Positions 25,655 through 35,341 are shown, numbered from the stretch's first letter. The stretch: DNA of 64,000 nt from Chryseobacterium sp. KLBC 52 (GCF_003347605.1 NZ_QDFZ01000011.1:103007-167006); one strand, 5' to 3'. The notes: generated from the letters alone by a model not told the origin. Made by a program: numbers and translations.

Positions 25655-26341
25655 TTATTTTTTCTCTGTAGATCTTTGTAAAACCTCATCTACCATTCCG
25701 TAGCCTTTTGCTTCTTCAGAAGTCATCCAGTAATCTCTGTCAGAAGATTTTTCTACCCACTCGTACGTTTGTCCTGAGTGATGACCGATGATTTCATAAA
25801 GCTCCTGCTTCAATTTCAACATCTCTCTCAAGTTGATTTCCATATCAGAAGCAACTCCCTGAGCACCTCCTGAAGGCTGGTGAATCATAACTCTTGAGTG
25901 CTTAAGCGCAGAACGTTTTCCTTTTTCTCCTGCAACCAATAATACAGCTCCCATTGAAGCAGCCATACCTGTACAGATTGTTGCTACATCGGGCTTGATG
26001 ATCTGCATGGTATCATAAATACCTAAACCTGCATATACACTACCACCAGGAGAGTTGATATAAATCTGAATATCTTTTGAAGGATCAGCACTTTCTAAGA
26101 ATAAAAGCTGAGCCGTAACAATGTTTGCTACCTGATCATCAATACCTGTTCCAAGAAAGATAATTCTGTCCATCATCAGACGGGAGAAAACGTCCATCTG
26201 AGCAACGTTTAATCTTCTCTCTTCCATGATGTACGGAGTAAGATTCGTTGGGCCATACATTCCCATATACTGATCGGTAACCAAACCGTTGTTTCCTAAA
26301 TGTTTTACAGAGAAATCTCTGAATTCTTTTTTAATGTCCAT
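25655..26341 (-). CDS. clpP: ATP-dependent Clp protease proteolytic subunit
   Basis: ClpP forms the tetradecameric serine-protease barrel used by Clp ATPases. The catalytic serine is in TGMAASMGAVLLVAG, the histidine in RVMIHQPSGGAQGVASD and the aspartate in the following SSDRDYWM region. 228 residues includes an N-terminal extension usual in Bacteroidota. clpX and tig are not adjacent in this window. It is transcribed separately, with a strong terminator after it. Confidence 0.97.
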   Translation of the reverse strand: MDIKKEFRDFSVKHLGNNGLVTDQYMGMYGPTNLTPYIMEERRLNVAQMDVFSRLMMDRIIFLGTGIDDQVANIVTAQLLFLESADPSKDIQIYINSPGGSVYAGLGIYDTMQIIKPDVATICTGMAASMGAVLLVAGEKGKRSALKHSRVMIHQPSGGAQGVASDMEINLREMLKLKQELYEIIGHHSGQTYEWVEKSSDRDYWMTSEEAKGYGMVDEVLQRSTEKK

Positions 26342-26453
26342 ATTTCTATTATGTATTATTTTTTAAATATTCTCGAAGTTTAAATTACAATATTTATTCC
26401 TAAAATTTTATAGGACTTTTTGTCACAGAATATTAAAAAAACTGACTTAAAAA

Positions 26454-28439
26454 TTATCTTTTTCTACCATAGATTCCTTTGATAGGTGAATATTCGATGA
26501 TATTACTCAATCGCATGGAAGCCTGTTTCAATAATGTAATTTTCTTGATAAGCTCATAGTACTTTCCTTCATCAGTATCCCTGTACACATCCAGCTCTTT
26601 ATCTGTTTCTGTAATTAAATAATCAATATATCTGTATTTGTGCAGCAAAACATCTCCCTTGATCTGATCTGCCACTTTATCACCATAATTGGGAGGATAA
26701 ATATTTCTGGAAGCCCAGTTTTCAAGCTCATCCAACGGGATCAGAGCGTCTACAACCTTGGTGGTAATTTCTTCGTCCATAAAAGATACAAAAAAGTTTC
26801 CACTTCTCAACTCATCTTTTTGAATCCCTTCCCTCACCTGAGTAATAATGATTTCATTGCCTTTAACTAAAAATGCATACTGCTCTTCTTCAAAATGATG
26901 AAGAATTTCCTCAATTACAGTAATCTGATATTCTTCTCCCTGTTCATTTCTACGTTTCAGAATAATATCTCCAAATGCCAGCATGTGTTCAACAAGTTTA
27001 TTCTCCATGAACAGTACATCATACAGAAAAGGATCTTCTTTTTCCTGATCCAAAGGCACAACTTCCATTTTCGGAACGGCTGTTTTCTCTTTCTGCTGCT
27101 GTTGAACATGATGCGTTTGATTCTGTGTGATCTGCTTCTGAACATCCAGTTCATTGAAAAGACTCTGCTCAGAAAGTCCGAATTTATTGGAAACTTCTTT
27201 AAGATAAACCTCTCTTTTCAGGGCATTTTGTACGAAAGAGACAGATTTCACAATATCTCTGATTGCTTCAGCCTTTTTAATCGGATCATTTCCGATATCT
27301 CTCAGGAGAATTTCCGCCTTGAAGTCGATGAAGTCCATCGCTTCATTTTCGATGTACTTTTCAACGTAATCCTGCGGGTGTTTTCTGGCAAAGGAATCCG
27401 GGTCATCTCCATCCGGGAAAAGCAAGACACGGATGTTCATTCCCTCAGTCAGCAGCATATCAATACTTCGGAAACTGGCTTTGATACCGGCATTATCACC
27501 ATCAAAAAGAATCGTTACGTTTTCCGTAAGCCTTTTAATAAGTTTGATTTGTTCTGTCGTCAAAGACGTTCCGGAACTTGCCACTACGTTTTCGATTCCG
27601 GACATATGAAGGGAAATCACGTCCATATATCCTTCCACCAAAAGACAAGCATTCTTTCTTGAAATAGCCTGCTTACTCTGATTTAATCCGTAAAGAACAT
27701 TGGATTTATGATAGATCTCCGTTTCCGGGGAATTAAGATATTTTGCAGTTTTAACATTGTTCTTAAGAATCCTTGCTCCAAAACCTAAAACCCTGCCGGA
27801 AAAACTGTGAATAGGGAAAATAACCCTTTCTCTGAAACGGTCTACGCCTGCAGGAGTATTTTCAGGAAAAATAGAAAGTCCGGATTTTTCAAGAATCTCT
27901 TTAGTATATCCTTTTTCCAGGGCATAAGCCGTGAAAGCATTTTTCTTCTCCGGAGAATATCCAAGCTGGAATTTCTTAATGATATCATCCTTCAATTGCC
28001 TTTCTTTGAAATAAGAAAGACCTATACTTCTACCCTCCTGATCATCCCAAAGGATCTCCTGAAAATAAGTATTGGCAACCTCATGGATCTTATACAAGAG
28101 ATCTTTTTCAGTCTGGGCATTTTTTGCTTCTTCAGAAATTTCACGCTGATCTTCTTCAATTTCAATTCCGTATTTTTTTGCAGCGTGGCGGAGTGCTTCA
28201 GGATACGTAAAGTTCTCAATTTCCATAAGGAAAGAGATCGCTGTTCCCCCTTTTCCTGTGGAGAAATCCTTCCAGATCTGCTTACTGGCAGAAACTACAA
28301 AGCTGGGAGTTTTTTCGTCATGGAAAGGACTGAGTCCTTTGTAGTTAGACCCTGCTCTTTTCAACTGCACATATTCGCCCACAATCTCTTCAACGCGGAT
28401 TGTGGAGAATATCTTATCAATGGTCTGTTTGGAAATCAT
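26454..28439 (-). CDS. dnaG: DNA primase lacking zinc-ligand cysteines
   Basis: DnaG makes RNA primers at the replication fork. The Toprim core is intact (LLVEGYMDVISLHMSG near residue 260; TILFDGDNAGIKAS near residue 310), and the N-terminal fold is recognisable. However, where canonical CHC2 zinc fingers have C-x2-H and C-x2-C, this protein reads GLSPFHDEKTPSF and IWKDFSTGKGG, so the three cysteines are replaced by S, D/K and S/T. I recall the same loss in other flavobacterial primases, so it is probably lineage-specific rather than a defect. 661 residues is normal and the frame is intact. Confidence 0.95.
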   Translation of the reverse strand: MISKQTIDKIFSTIRVEEIVGEYVQLKRAGSNYKGLSPFHDEKTPSFVVSASKQIWKDFSTGKGGTAISFLMEIENFTYPEALRHAAKKYGIEIEEDQREISEEAKNAQTEKDLLYKIHEVANTYFQEILWDDQEGRSIGLSYFKERQLKDDIIKKFQLGYSPEKKNAFTAYALEKGYTKEILEKSGLSIFPENTPAGVDRFRERVIFPIHSFSGRVLGFGARILKNNVKTAKYLNSPETEIYHKSNVLYGLNQSKQAISRKNACLLVEGYMDVISLHMSGIENVVASSGTSLTTEQIKLIKRLTENVTILFDGDNAGIKASFRSIDMLLTEGMNIRVLLFPDGDDPDSFARKHPQDYVEKYIENEAMDFIDFKAEILLRDIGNDPIKKAEAIRDIVKSVSFVQNALKREVYLKEVSNKFGLSEQSLFNELDVQKQITQNQTHHVQQQQKEKTAVPKMEVVPLDQEKEDPFLYDVLFMENKLVEHMLAFGDIILKRRNEQGEEYQITVIEEILHHFEEEQYAFLVKGNEIIITQVREGIQKDELRSGNFFVSFMDEEITTKVVDALIPLDELENWASRNIYPPNYGDKVADQIKGDVLLHKYRYIDYLITETDKELDVYRDTDEGKYYELIKKITLLKQASMRLSNIIEYSPIKGIYGRKR

Positions 28440-28459
28440 GCTGTAAAATTAAGTATTTT

Positions 28460-28845
28460 TATGGAAAAGTTGGATGGGTTGGAGAGTTTCAGATACAGGA
28501 TATGGGGTTCGGGTTTCGAGGTATTGGGCTGGAGAGTTTGAGAGTTAGAGGGTTTTAGGGTGCGAGAGTGTTTGAGGAAAGAGTTTCAAGATTCAATTTA
28601 TCGAGGTTAGAGGGTTTGAGAGTTAGAGGGTTTTAGGGTTAGAGAGTGGGAACATTTTGCGCCCGGGATGACGAGATTCGAGGTTTTTGGTAGTAGAGTT
28701 TGAATGTGTAGGAGTTTAACTCATAACTTATAATTCATCATTCATAATTAATAACTTCCAGCTTCTAGCTTTCAACTGTTAATTTCTAACTTCTAACTTC
28801 TAGTTTCTCATTTAAAACTCATAAATCATTATTTTTGCAAAACAA
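28460..28845. repeat. Degenerate intergenic repeat upstream of tsaE
   Basis: Built of variants of GAGGGTTTGAGAGTTAG and GGGTTTTAGGGTTAG at 28540-28660, then a stretch that matches the inverted 16.66-16.87 kb region (for example GAGAGTGGGAACATTTTG and TAACTCATAACTTATAATTC). It holds no gene; the last part carries the tsaE -7 element. Confidence 0.8.
28830..28837 (+). promoter_or_regulatory. -7 element of tsaE (TATTTTTG)
   Basis: TATTTTTG, a TAnnTTTG match ending 16 bases before the tsaE ATG. Confidence 0.55.
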
Positions 28846-28853
28846 ATTAGTAT

Positions 28854-29261
28854 ATGCAGTTCACTATTCATACAATCGAAGACTGGCAGGAAGTTGTTGA
28901 CAACATCATTCCTCAATTACAACATAATATTCTTTTATTAAAAGGAAATCTGGGAGCAGGGAAAACAACATTTACTCAATTTCTGCTTAAAAATATGGGC
29001 AGCAATGATGAAGTCAACTCTCCCACGTATTCTATTGTGAATGAATACAATACAGAAAAAGGAAAAGTGTATCATTTTGATCTTTACCGTCTGAAAAACA
29101 TTGAAGAAGTGTATGATATCGGTATTGAAGAATACCTGGACAACTCTTTTTTATGCATTATCGAGTGGCCGGAAGTGTATGAAGAGGATCTTTACGGTCT
29201 TAACTACCATACAATGAGTATTGTAAATACGGGTGAAAACAGAGAAATTTCATTCGAGTAA
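28854..29261 (+). CDS. tsaE: tRNA threonylcarbamoyladenosine biosynthesis ATPase
   Basis: TsaE is the P-loop ATPase that works with TsaB, TsaD and TsaC in making t6A37 in ANN-decoding tRNAs. The Walker A is GNLGAGKTTFTQFLLKNMG near residue 35, followed by the family's SPTYSIVNEY and HFDLYRL motifs. 135 residues is normal. The ald gene follows 67 bases later with its own -7 element. Confidence 0.95.
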   Translation: MQFTIHTIEDWQEVVDNIIPQLQHNILLLKGNLGAGKTTFTQFLLKNMGSNDEVNSPTYSIVNEYNTEKGKVYHFDLYRLKNIEEVYDIGIEEYLDNSFLCIIEWPEVYEEDLYGLNYHTMSIVNTGENREISFE

Positions 29262-29269
29262 ATATTATG

Positions 29270-29277
29270 TATCTTTG
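29270..29277 (+). promoter_or_regulatory. -7 element of ald (TATCTTTG)
   Basis: TATCTTTG fits TAnnTTTG and lies 51 bases before the ald start codon. Confidence 0.5.
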
Positions 29278-29328
29278 CTCATTAATTGAGTGTAAAAAAC
29301 AATCTGTAAGACATAATTTAATTTAAGG

Positions 29329-30519
29329 ATGAGTACAAATATTTTTACTCCTTTCACAGAAGAAGAATTAATGCCGAAAGAGGAAAAATTGGAGGTTATA
29401 AAAAAAGGAAAACAGTTCAGTATTGGAATTCCTAAAGAAACCTGTCTCAACGAAAGGAGAACCTGCATTACTCCTGACGCCGTACAGGTGTTGGTAGAGC
29501 ACGGCCATGAGATCATTATTGAAGCAGGGGCCGGAGAAGGTTCATTCTTTACAGATTTACAATATTCGGAATCTGGAGCGAAGATCACCAATGATCCTAA
29601 AGAAGCTTTCGGGCAGGATCTTATCCTGAAGGTGAATCCTCCTACAGAAGACGAAATTGAGTACATGAAACCTAATACCTATCTGGTTTCAGCACTTCAG
29701 ATCAACCTTAGAGACAAGGATTATTTCTTAAAGCTTGCAGAGAAAAAAATAAACGCCATCGCTTTTGAATTTATCGTTGATGAATACAAGCAACTGGCTT
29801 TGGTAAGATTAGTCGGGGAAATTGCAGGAACCGTTTCTATTTTATACGCCTCAGAATTATTAGCCTTATCAAATGGTTTAATGCTTGGAGGAATTACAGG
29901 TGTAAGACCTGCAGAAGTTGTGATTCTTGGAGCCGGTATTGTGGGTGAATTTGCTACAAAAGCAGCCATTGGTTTAGGAGCGAGTGTAAAGGTTTTCGAT
30001 AATTCTTTATCAAAGCTGAGAAGACTTCATACCATCGTTGACAGCCGTGTACCGACTTCTATTATTGATCCTAAAGAACTCAGTAAAAGTTTAAGACGTG
30101 CTGATGTAGTAATCGGGGCGCTACCAAGATTAAACATGACCCCTATCGTTACAGAAGATATGGTCATGAAAATGAAAAAAGGCAGTGTCATCATTGATAT
30201 CACGATAGACAATGGTAAAGTGATTGAAACCTCAGAACTGACCACTATGGAGGATCCTTACATCATCAAACATGGTGTTATCCATTGCGGACTTCCGAAC
30301 CTTACCTCAAGAATGCCGAGAACTACCACTAAGGCCATCTCGAATTTCTTCCTTTCCTATATTTTAAATTATGACGAAGAGGGCGGCTTTGAAAACATGC
30401 TGATCCGCAAAAACGAAATGAAGCAGAGCTTATATATGTACAAAGGAAGACATACCAAAAAGATCATCTGCGACCGTTTCGGACTTACGTACCACGATAT
30501 CAATCTTTTAATTTTCTAA
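29329..30519 (+). CDS. ald: Alanine dehydrogenase
   Basis: This NAD-dependent enzyme of the AlaDH/PNT family interconverts alanine with pyruvate and ammonia. After an N-terminal extension, the substrate domain (IGIPKETCLNERRTCITPDA; LVSALQINLRDKDYF) and the NAD-binding motif VVILGAGIVGEFATKAAIGLG are clear. The length (396) is slightly above the ~370 of most AlaDH because of that extension. The next gene starts inside its stop codon (TAATG), so translation is probably coupled. Confidence 0.9.
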   Translation: MSTNIFTPFTEEELMPKEEKLEVIKKGKQFSIGIPKETCLNERRTCITPDAVQVLVEHGHEIIIEAGAGEGSFFTDLQYSESGAKITNDPKEAFGQDLILKVNPPTEDEIEYMKPNTYLVSALQINLRDKDYFLKLAEKKINAIAFEFIVDEYKQLALVRLVGEIAGTVSILYASELLALSNGLMLGGITGVRPAEVVILGAGIVGEFATKAAIGLGASVKVFDNSLSKLRRLHTIVDSRVPTSIIDPKELSKSLRRADVVIGALPRLNMTPIVTEDMVMKMKKGSVIIDITIDNGKVIETSELTTMEDPYIIKHGVIHCGLPNLTSRMPRTTTKAISNFFLSYILNYDEEGGFENMLIRKNEMKQSLYMYKGRHTKKIICDRFGLTYHDINLLIF

Positions 30520-30890
30520 TGAAGAAACTGAAATTTTATGCAATAGGCTTCGTTCCGGGGCTTTTGATCGTATTTTTTATTTTAAACAAAAAAGGGGCAA
30601 GCTGCAGCGGATATTTACCGAACAGCCGTGTGATTGCTGAAAGCCTTTCCAAAGAATTCAAATATTCTGAGGAAGCTAAAAATGCAATGACGACCTACAA
30701 GATTGATGAGAAGTTTATAAAAGACAGCATCATTACCAACGGAAAAGTAGACTTTGACCGTAGCCATGCACAGAAAAAACCATGTCCGGATTATCTAATC
30801 ACTTATCCTGAAAAAAATCCGTCTTACGAAATCACTTTTGAAAAGTGTGAAGAAACCGTGACAGTAAACGGTCTTAAGAAACTTAAATAG
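30519..30890 (+). CDS. Membrane-anchored protein of unknown function (123 aa)
   Basis: One N-terminal hydrophobic segment (FYAIGFVPGLLIVFFIL) anchors an outward-facing domain of about 95 residues with two cysteine-bearing regions (SCSGYLPNSR; KKPCPDYLITYPE, then FEKCEE). It resembles DUF4258-type proteins often found after ald in Chryseobacterium, but I hold that weakly. The start overlaps the ald stop, and the histidine kinase begins 16 bases after its stop, so ald, this gene and the two-component pair may be one operon. Confidence 0.7.
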   Translation: MKKLKFYAIGFVPGLLIVFFILNKKGASCSGYLPNSRVIAESLSKEFKYSEEAKNAMTTYKIDEKFIKDSIITNGKVDFDRSHAQKKPCPDYLITYPEKNPSYEITFEKCEETVTVNGLKKLK

Positions 30891-30906
30891 TTTTCAAAAA
30901 CGAGCT

Positions 30907-31680
30907 ATGGACGGCAATTACTACATGATTCATGATTATCTGATATTCATCGGAGTTTTTGCCATTTTCCTGTTTCTGACAGTAAGCATTTATCTCTTCA
31001 GCCAGAACCAAAAGCTGAAACAGAGAAATACCAAACTAACAGAAACCAACAAACTTATTGAGCAGCGCCTGAATGAAGTTCGTCTGGAACATATCGGCAC
31101 AAAGCTGAATCCGCATTTGTTTAAGAATATTCTGAATTCGGTGCAATCTCATGCCTATCAGACCTATATGTCACTGGATAAGCTGGCGAATGTGCTGGAT
31201 TATATTTTGTATGAAAGCAACAATAAGTATGTAAGCCCTAAAGAGGAGCTTAGTTTTGCTTTAAGCCTTATTGAGATTAATAAAATAAAGATCAATCCAC
31301 TTTTTGACTTCAGAATCAAATCAAAGATTAATAAATCGGATGCTTTATATGAAGAAAAGGTATTTGCTCCGCTGATCTCTGTGGATCTTATTGAAAATGC
31401 CTTCAAACATACGGATTTCCTGGCTCAGGACTCCTTTATTTCTATTTATATGGAGCTTGAAGGTGGAATTTTCACGATGAAAGTCAGCAATAAAGCATCT
31501 CTGAAAAATATTCTGGAGAAAGAGAAAAGCGGTTTCGGAAGCCAGTCTTTTGATCAAAGGCTTAAAATGATCTACAGTACGTATTACCAGCTGGAAAGAA
31601 GTTCAAAAAACGGAATCTTTACTGCAGAATTAAAAATCAATTTAGGAGAATTCTATGATAAAATGCGTTATTCTGGATGA
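30907..31680 (+). CDS. LytS-type sensor histidine kinase
   Basis: One transmembrane segment (residues ~10-32) and a short coiled coil lead into a His_kinase domain with the phospho-acceptor box KLNPHLFKNILNSVQSHAYQ near residue 70. The N-box is VDLIENAFKHTDF and the ATP lid/G region is GFGSQSFDQRLKMIY. At 257 residues there is no sensory domain beyond the membrane anchor, so the signal is unclear. Its last 26 bases overlap the response-regulator gene, its cognate partner. Confidence 0.92.
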   Translation: MDGNYYMIHDYLIFIGVFAIFLFLTVSIYLFSQNQKLKQRNTKLTETNKLIEQRLNEVRLEHIGTKLNPHLFKNILNSVQSHAYQTYMSLDKLANVLDYILYESNNKYVSPKEELSFALSLIEINKIKINPLFDFRIKSKINKSDALYEEKVFAPLISVDLIENAFKHTDFLAQDSFISIYMELEGGIFTMKVSNKASLKNILEKEKSGFGSQSFDQRLKMIYSTYYQLERSSKNGIFTAELKINLGEFYDKMRYSG

Positions 31681-32365
31681 TGAATTACTGGCCATCAGTT
31701 ATTTAAAACTTCTATGCGAACAGATTGAGAATGTAGAAGTGGTAAAAGCATTCAATGATCCTAAAATCTTTCTGAACGAAATAGACAGCCTCGACTGTAA
31801 TCTATGTATTCTGGATATTGAAATGCCCGGAATGACAGGCCTTCAGGTGGCTGAGATTATTTCAGGTTCTAAAAAAATCATCTTTACAACAGCTTACAAA
31901 GAATATGCTGCCGAAGCTTTCGATTTGAATGTGGTAGATTATGTAAGGAAACCCATCAAAAAAGAAAGACTGATCCAGGCCTTCGAAAAAGCTAAAGAAC
32001 TGGTAGAAAATGCGCCTAAAAAGACCTTTATCGAGTGGAATACCAATATTGGAAAAACAGTTATATTCACAGAGCAGATTTCCTATATCAAAACCTCTGA
32101 AATTGATAGCAGAGACAAAGATATTATCCTAAGTGACGGAACAACCATCGTCTTAAAAAACCTGAATTTTAAAAACCTTCTGGAAATGCTTCCCGCAAAA
32201 GATTTTGCTCAGGTCAACAAAAAAGAGATTATTGCATTGTCTTCCATTAAGGTATTTTCAACCAACGAAATCATTACAACCATTCCTACGGAAGATCACT
32301 CTTTTCTGAAACTTCAGATCGGTGATGCCTACAAAAGCTCACTGATGGAGCTCTTCGGAAAATAG
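31655..32365 (+). CDS. LytTR family response regulator
   Basis: The receiver domain (residues 1-120) has the acidic pair DDE at 8-10, the phospho-accepting aspartate in CILDIEMPGMTG and the conserved lysine in VRKPIKKERL. The C-terminal LytTR DNA-binding domain (residues ~135-236) contains ISYIKTSEIDSRDKDIILSD and FAQVNKKEIIALSSI. It starts inside the kinase gene. Target genes are unknown; the outer-membrane protein and antiporter genes just downstream are candidates. Confidence 0.93.
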   Translation: MIKCVILDDELLAISYLKLLCEQIENVEVVKAFNDPKIFLNEIDSLDCNLCILDIEMPGMTGLQVAEIISGSKKIIFTTAYKEYAAEAFDLNVVDYVRKPIKKERLIQAFEKAKELVENAPKKTFIEWNTNIGKTVIFTEQISYIKTSEIDSRDKDIILSDGTTIVLKNLNFKNLLEMLPAKDFAQVNKKEIIALSSIKVFSTNEIITTIPTEDHSFLKLQIGDAYKSSLMELFGK

Positions 32366-32445
32366 GTCTTTTCCAAATCTTTCCGGTTTCATTACAGAAT
32401 ATAAGTCCTTCATTACAACTCCCCTTTTTCAGTATTGAATCCTGT

Positions 32446-32453
32446 TAATTTTG
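32446..32453 (+). promoter_or_regulatory. -7 element (TAATTTTG)
   Basis: TAATTTTG matches TAnnTTTG, 22 bases before the 129-residue gene. Confidence 0.45.
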
Positions 32454-32475
32454 CATAGAATTAATTGATTTTATA

Positions 32476-32865
32476 ATGAAAAATTGTTTCTATGCTGCAG
32501 GACTTCTCATATCCGGCTTTTGTTTTTCCCAGGAAACCTCTTCAAAACTGAAGGTCTCATTTTTTGACGGAATAGCAGTAGCCGGATATGTGGATCATGG
32601 TGCTTACCTCAACTTTACAGGCCCCAATATAAATCTTACCCATAAAAGCGTAAAATTCATTGTTGGAATGCTTCCTTCTCTGAGAATTAAAGAAGACCAT
32701 TCTTCCGGAACTAAAAACAGTCCTATTATGCCTACGCTGGGAGCAGGTCTTACTGTGGTCTATAAAAAAATAGCCTTCCAGATTCCTGCCTACTATAACA
32801 CTAAGACAGCAGATCAGAATGGAAACTGGAAAATAGGCTTCGGACTCGGCTATTCATTCAAATAG
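32476..32865 (+). CDS. Secreted or outer-membrane protein of unknown function (129 aa)
   Basis: I do not recognise the family. It has a signal peptide ending around FCFSQ. The mature part has alternating hydrophobic and aromatic residues and ends in the pattern GFGLGYSFK, which suggests a small beta-barrel or beta-sandwich at the outer membrane (compare TLGAGLTVVYKKIAFQIPAYY). It lies between the LytTR regulator and the antiporter, with its own promoter element. Confidence 0.65.
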   Translation: MKNCFYAAGLLISGFCFSQETSSKLKVSFFDGIAVAGYVDHGAYLNFTGPNINLTHKSVKFIVGMLPSLRIKEDHSSGTKNSPIMPTLGAGLTVVYKKIAFQIPAYYNTKTADQNGNWKIGFGLGYSFK

Positions 32866-32961
32866 ATTTTATTACATTTTTTAGAACATTCATTACATTT
32901 TAAAAAAAAGAGTATTTAACATAACTATATTCTTTTCAACTTTGCATAAAATATTGGAATC

Positions 32962-35241
32962 ATGAATTTGGGGAAATACAAAAATTTAATTTTCTACATT
33001 ACTACCATCGCTGTTTTTTCGTGTCTGATGTATTATTTCATCATCGAAGGACAGACGCTGGAAGTAAAAGAAAATATTGTTGCTAACACCAGCAGCGGTT
33101 CTACCTGGGAAAATTTCCTGGAATCTTTCAAAACCAACCTTCACCATCCGCTTGCCTTATTATTGGCGCAAATTGTCACCATCATCATGACGGCAAGGCT
33201 TTTCGGGTGGATTTGTATGAAAATAAAGCAGCCAACAGTCATCGGAGAAATGATTGCAGGTATTGTGCTGGGACCATCATTAGTGGGAATGTACTTCCCT
33301 GAGTTTTCAGCTTTTCTTTTTCCAAAAGAATCATTAGGCAACCTTCAGTTTCTAAGCCAGATAGGCCTTATTCTTTTCATGTACATCGTTGGAATGGAGC
33401 TGGATCTGAGTGTATTGAGAAAAAAAGCTCATGATGCCGTGGTCATCAGCCATGCGAGTATTATTATTCCTTTTGCTTTGGGAATCGGGCTTTCTTATTT
33501 TGTGTATCAGGAATTTGCACCGGATGGTATCCAGTTTACCTCTTTTGCTTTATTCATAGCCATTTCTATGAGTATTACCGCATTTCCGGTACTGGCGAGA
33601 ATTGTACAGGAAAGAAATCTTCAGAAAACCAAACTGGGAACGATTGTTATTACCTGTGCTGCGGCCGATGATATTACAGCATGGTGTATTCTTGCTGCTG
33701 TAATTGCTATTGTAAAGGCAGGTTCTTTCGCCAGTTCTATCTATGTGATCATCATGGCAATCGCCTATGTGTTTTTAATGATTAAAATTGTACGGCCATT
33801 CCTGAAAAGAATCGGAGATCTTCAGGCTGGAAAAAACACGATCAGCAAGCCCATGGTGGCTATTTTCTTTCTGACCCTTATTTTGTCAGCATATGCTACT
33901 GAAGTAATCGGTATTCACGCTTTATTCGGAGCTTTTATGGCAGGTGCCATTATGCCGGAAAACACAAAATTCCGTACACTTTTTATTGATAAAGTAGAAG
34001 ATGTGGCTTTGGTACTTTTGCTTCCGTTGTTCTTTGTATTTACAGGACTTCGTACGCAGATCGGACTTCTGAATGACAGCCATCTGTGGATGACCGCCGG
34101 ATTTATTATTCTGACAGCTGTTCTCGGAAAATTTGCAGGAAGTGCGTTGACAGCACGATTTGTAGGCATTAACTGGAAAGAAAGTTTAACGATAGGAGCT
34201 CTGATGAATACCAGAGGCCTTATGGAACTTATTGTCCTGAACATCGGATATGATCTTGGAGTTTTAAGCCCCGAAATCTTTGCAATGCTCGTAATCATGG
34301 CACTTTTCACTACTTTCATGACAGGTCCTGCCTTAGACTTTATTAATTTTATTTTTAAATCTAAAAAAAATCAGGACGAACCCCTTCACGAAAACGACTC
34401 CAAATATCGTGTTCTCCTCTCTTTTGATAAACCGGAATCCGGAAGTACTCTCTTAAAACTGGCTCACAATTTCACTCATAAAATGAATGGCAATAAAAGC
34501 ATCACTGCCATGAATATTGCTCCGGTAGATGAGATGCATGCTTATGATATCAACGAGTATGAAGACTCACAATTCCAGAATGTGATTGAGACTTCTCATG
34601 ACCTTAATCTGGAGGTGACTACCCTTTTCAAAGCTTCTACGGATATCGAAAGCGATCTTACCAGCATTACCAACAAAGGGCATTATGACCTTCTGCTGAT
34701 CATGCTAGGGAAATCTATGTATGAAGGTAGTTTATTAGGAAGGTTATTAGGTTTTACCACCAAGATTATTAATCCTGAAAAACTTCTGAACACGGTAAAA
34801 GGCAAAGGAAACATATTCAACAATTCTCCTTTTGACGATTTTACCCTTCAGATCCTTGACAAAACCAATATTCCGGTGGGGATTTTGGTAGAAAAAGATT
34901 TTAAAGCGGCAGACAAAGTGTTTGTTCCGATCTTTAACCTGAGTGATTTTTACCTTCTTGAGTATGCTAAAAGACTGATCAATAACAATAATTCCCAAAT
35001 TATTATTCTGGATGCCGCAGGACAGATCCGAAATAATATTGAAGTGAAAGAACTGATCAGAAGCATTGAGCAGGTAGCTCCAAACCACATCACCCTGTAC
35101 AATGAGAAAAAGATTGAAAAAGAATTTCTGAATGCTCAGGATCTGATGCTGATCAGCAGCAAAAGCTGGAAAAATCTGATTGATACAAAGAGTCTATGGC
35201 TGTCCGACATCCCATCCACATTAATCATATCAAATCCATAA
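32962..35241 (+). CDS. CPA2-family cation:proton antiporter
   Basis: About 12 membrane helices fill residues 10-460, in the Kef/NapA-like CPA2 arrangement: QPTVIGEMIAGIVLGPSLVG near residue 90, SMSITAFPVLARIVQERNL near residue 197 and TCAAADDITAWCILAAVIA near residue 232, with the paired aspartates typical of electrogenic antiporters. LMNTRGLMELIVLNIGYDLG near residue 415 is another family motif. The C-terminal 290 residues look like tandem universal-stress-protein domains rather than the TrkA-N domain of KefB/C. It should exchange Na+ or K+ for H+ across the inner membrane. Confidence 0.9.
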   Translation: MNLGKYKNLIFYITTIAVFSCLMYYFIIEGQTLEVKENIVANTSSGSTWENFLESFKTNLHHPLALLLAQIVTIIMTARLFGWICMKIKQPTVIGEMIAGIVLGPSLVGMYFPEFSAFLFPKESLGNLQFLSQIGLILFMYIVGMELDLSVLRKKAHDAVVISHASIIIPFALGIGLSYFVYQEFAPDGIQFTSFALFIAISMSITAFPVLARIVQERNLQKTKLGTIVITCAAADDITAWCILAAVIAIVKAGSFASSIYVIIMAIAYVFLMIKIVRPFLKRIGDLQAGKNTISKPMVAIFFLTLILSAYATEVIGIHALFGAFMAGAIMPENTKFRTLFIDKVEDVALVLLLPLFFVFTGLRTQIGLLNDSHLWMTAGFIILTAVLGKFAGSALTARFVGINWKESLTIGALMNTRGLMELIVLNIGYDLGVLSPEIFAMLVIMALFTTFMTGPALDFINFIFKSKKNQDEPLHENDSKYRVLLSFDKPESGSTLLKLAHNFTHKMNGNKSITAMNIAPVDEMHAYDINEYEDSQFQNVIETSHDLNLEVTTLFKASTDIESDLTSITNKGHYDLLLIMLGKSMYEGSLLGRLLGFTTKIINPEKLLNTVKGKGNIFNNSPFDDFTLQILDKTNIPVGILVEKDFKAADKVFVPIFNLSDFYLLEYAKRLINNNNSQIIILDAAGQIRNNIEVKELIRSIEQVAPNHITLYNEKKIEKEFLNAQDLMLISSKSWKNLIDTKSLWLSDIPSTLIISNP

Positions 35242-35341
35242 CATAATAACACCGATATTTCTATTTCTATTGAAGCTGTAAATATTATTCGTTGTCTGTA
35301 AAGAAAAAACGGGTATATTTATAGCTTCAATTTTTTGGGAC

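Noticed and set aside
26895..28541. Long plus-strand frames of 255 and 244 residues opposite dnaG
   Set aside because: They are antisense to an intact, conserved primase and read as Phe/Ile/Leu-rich shadows.
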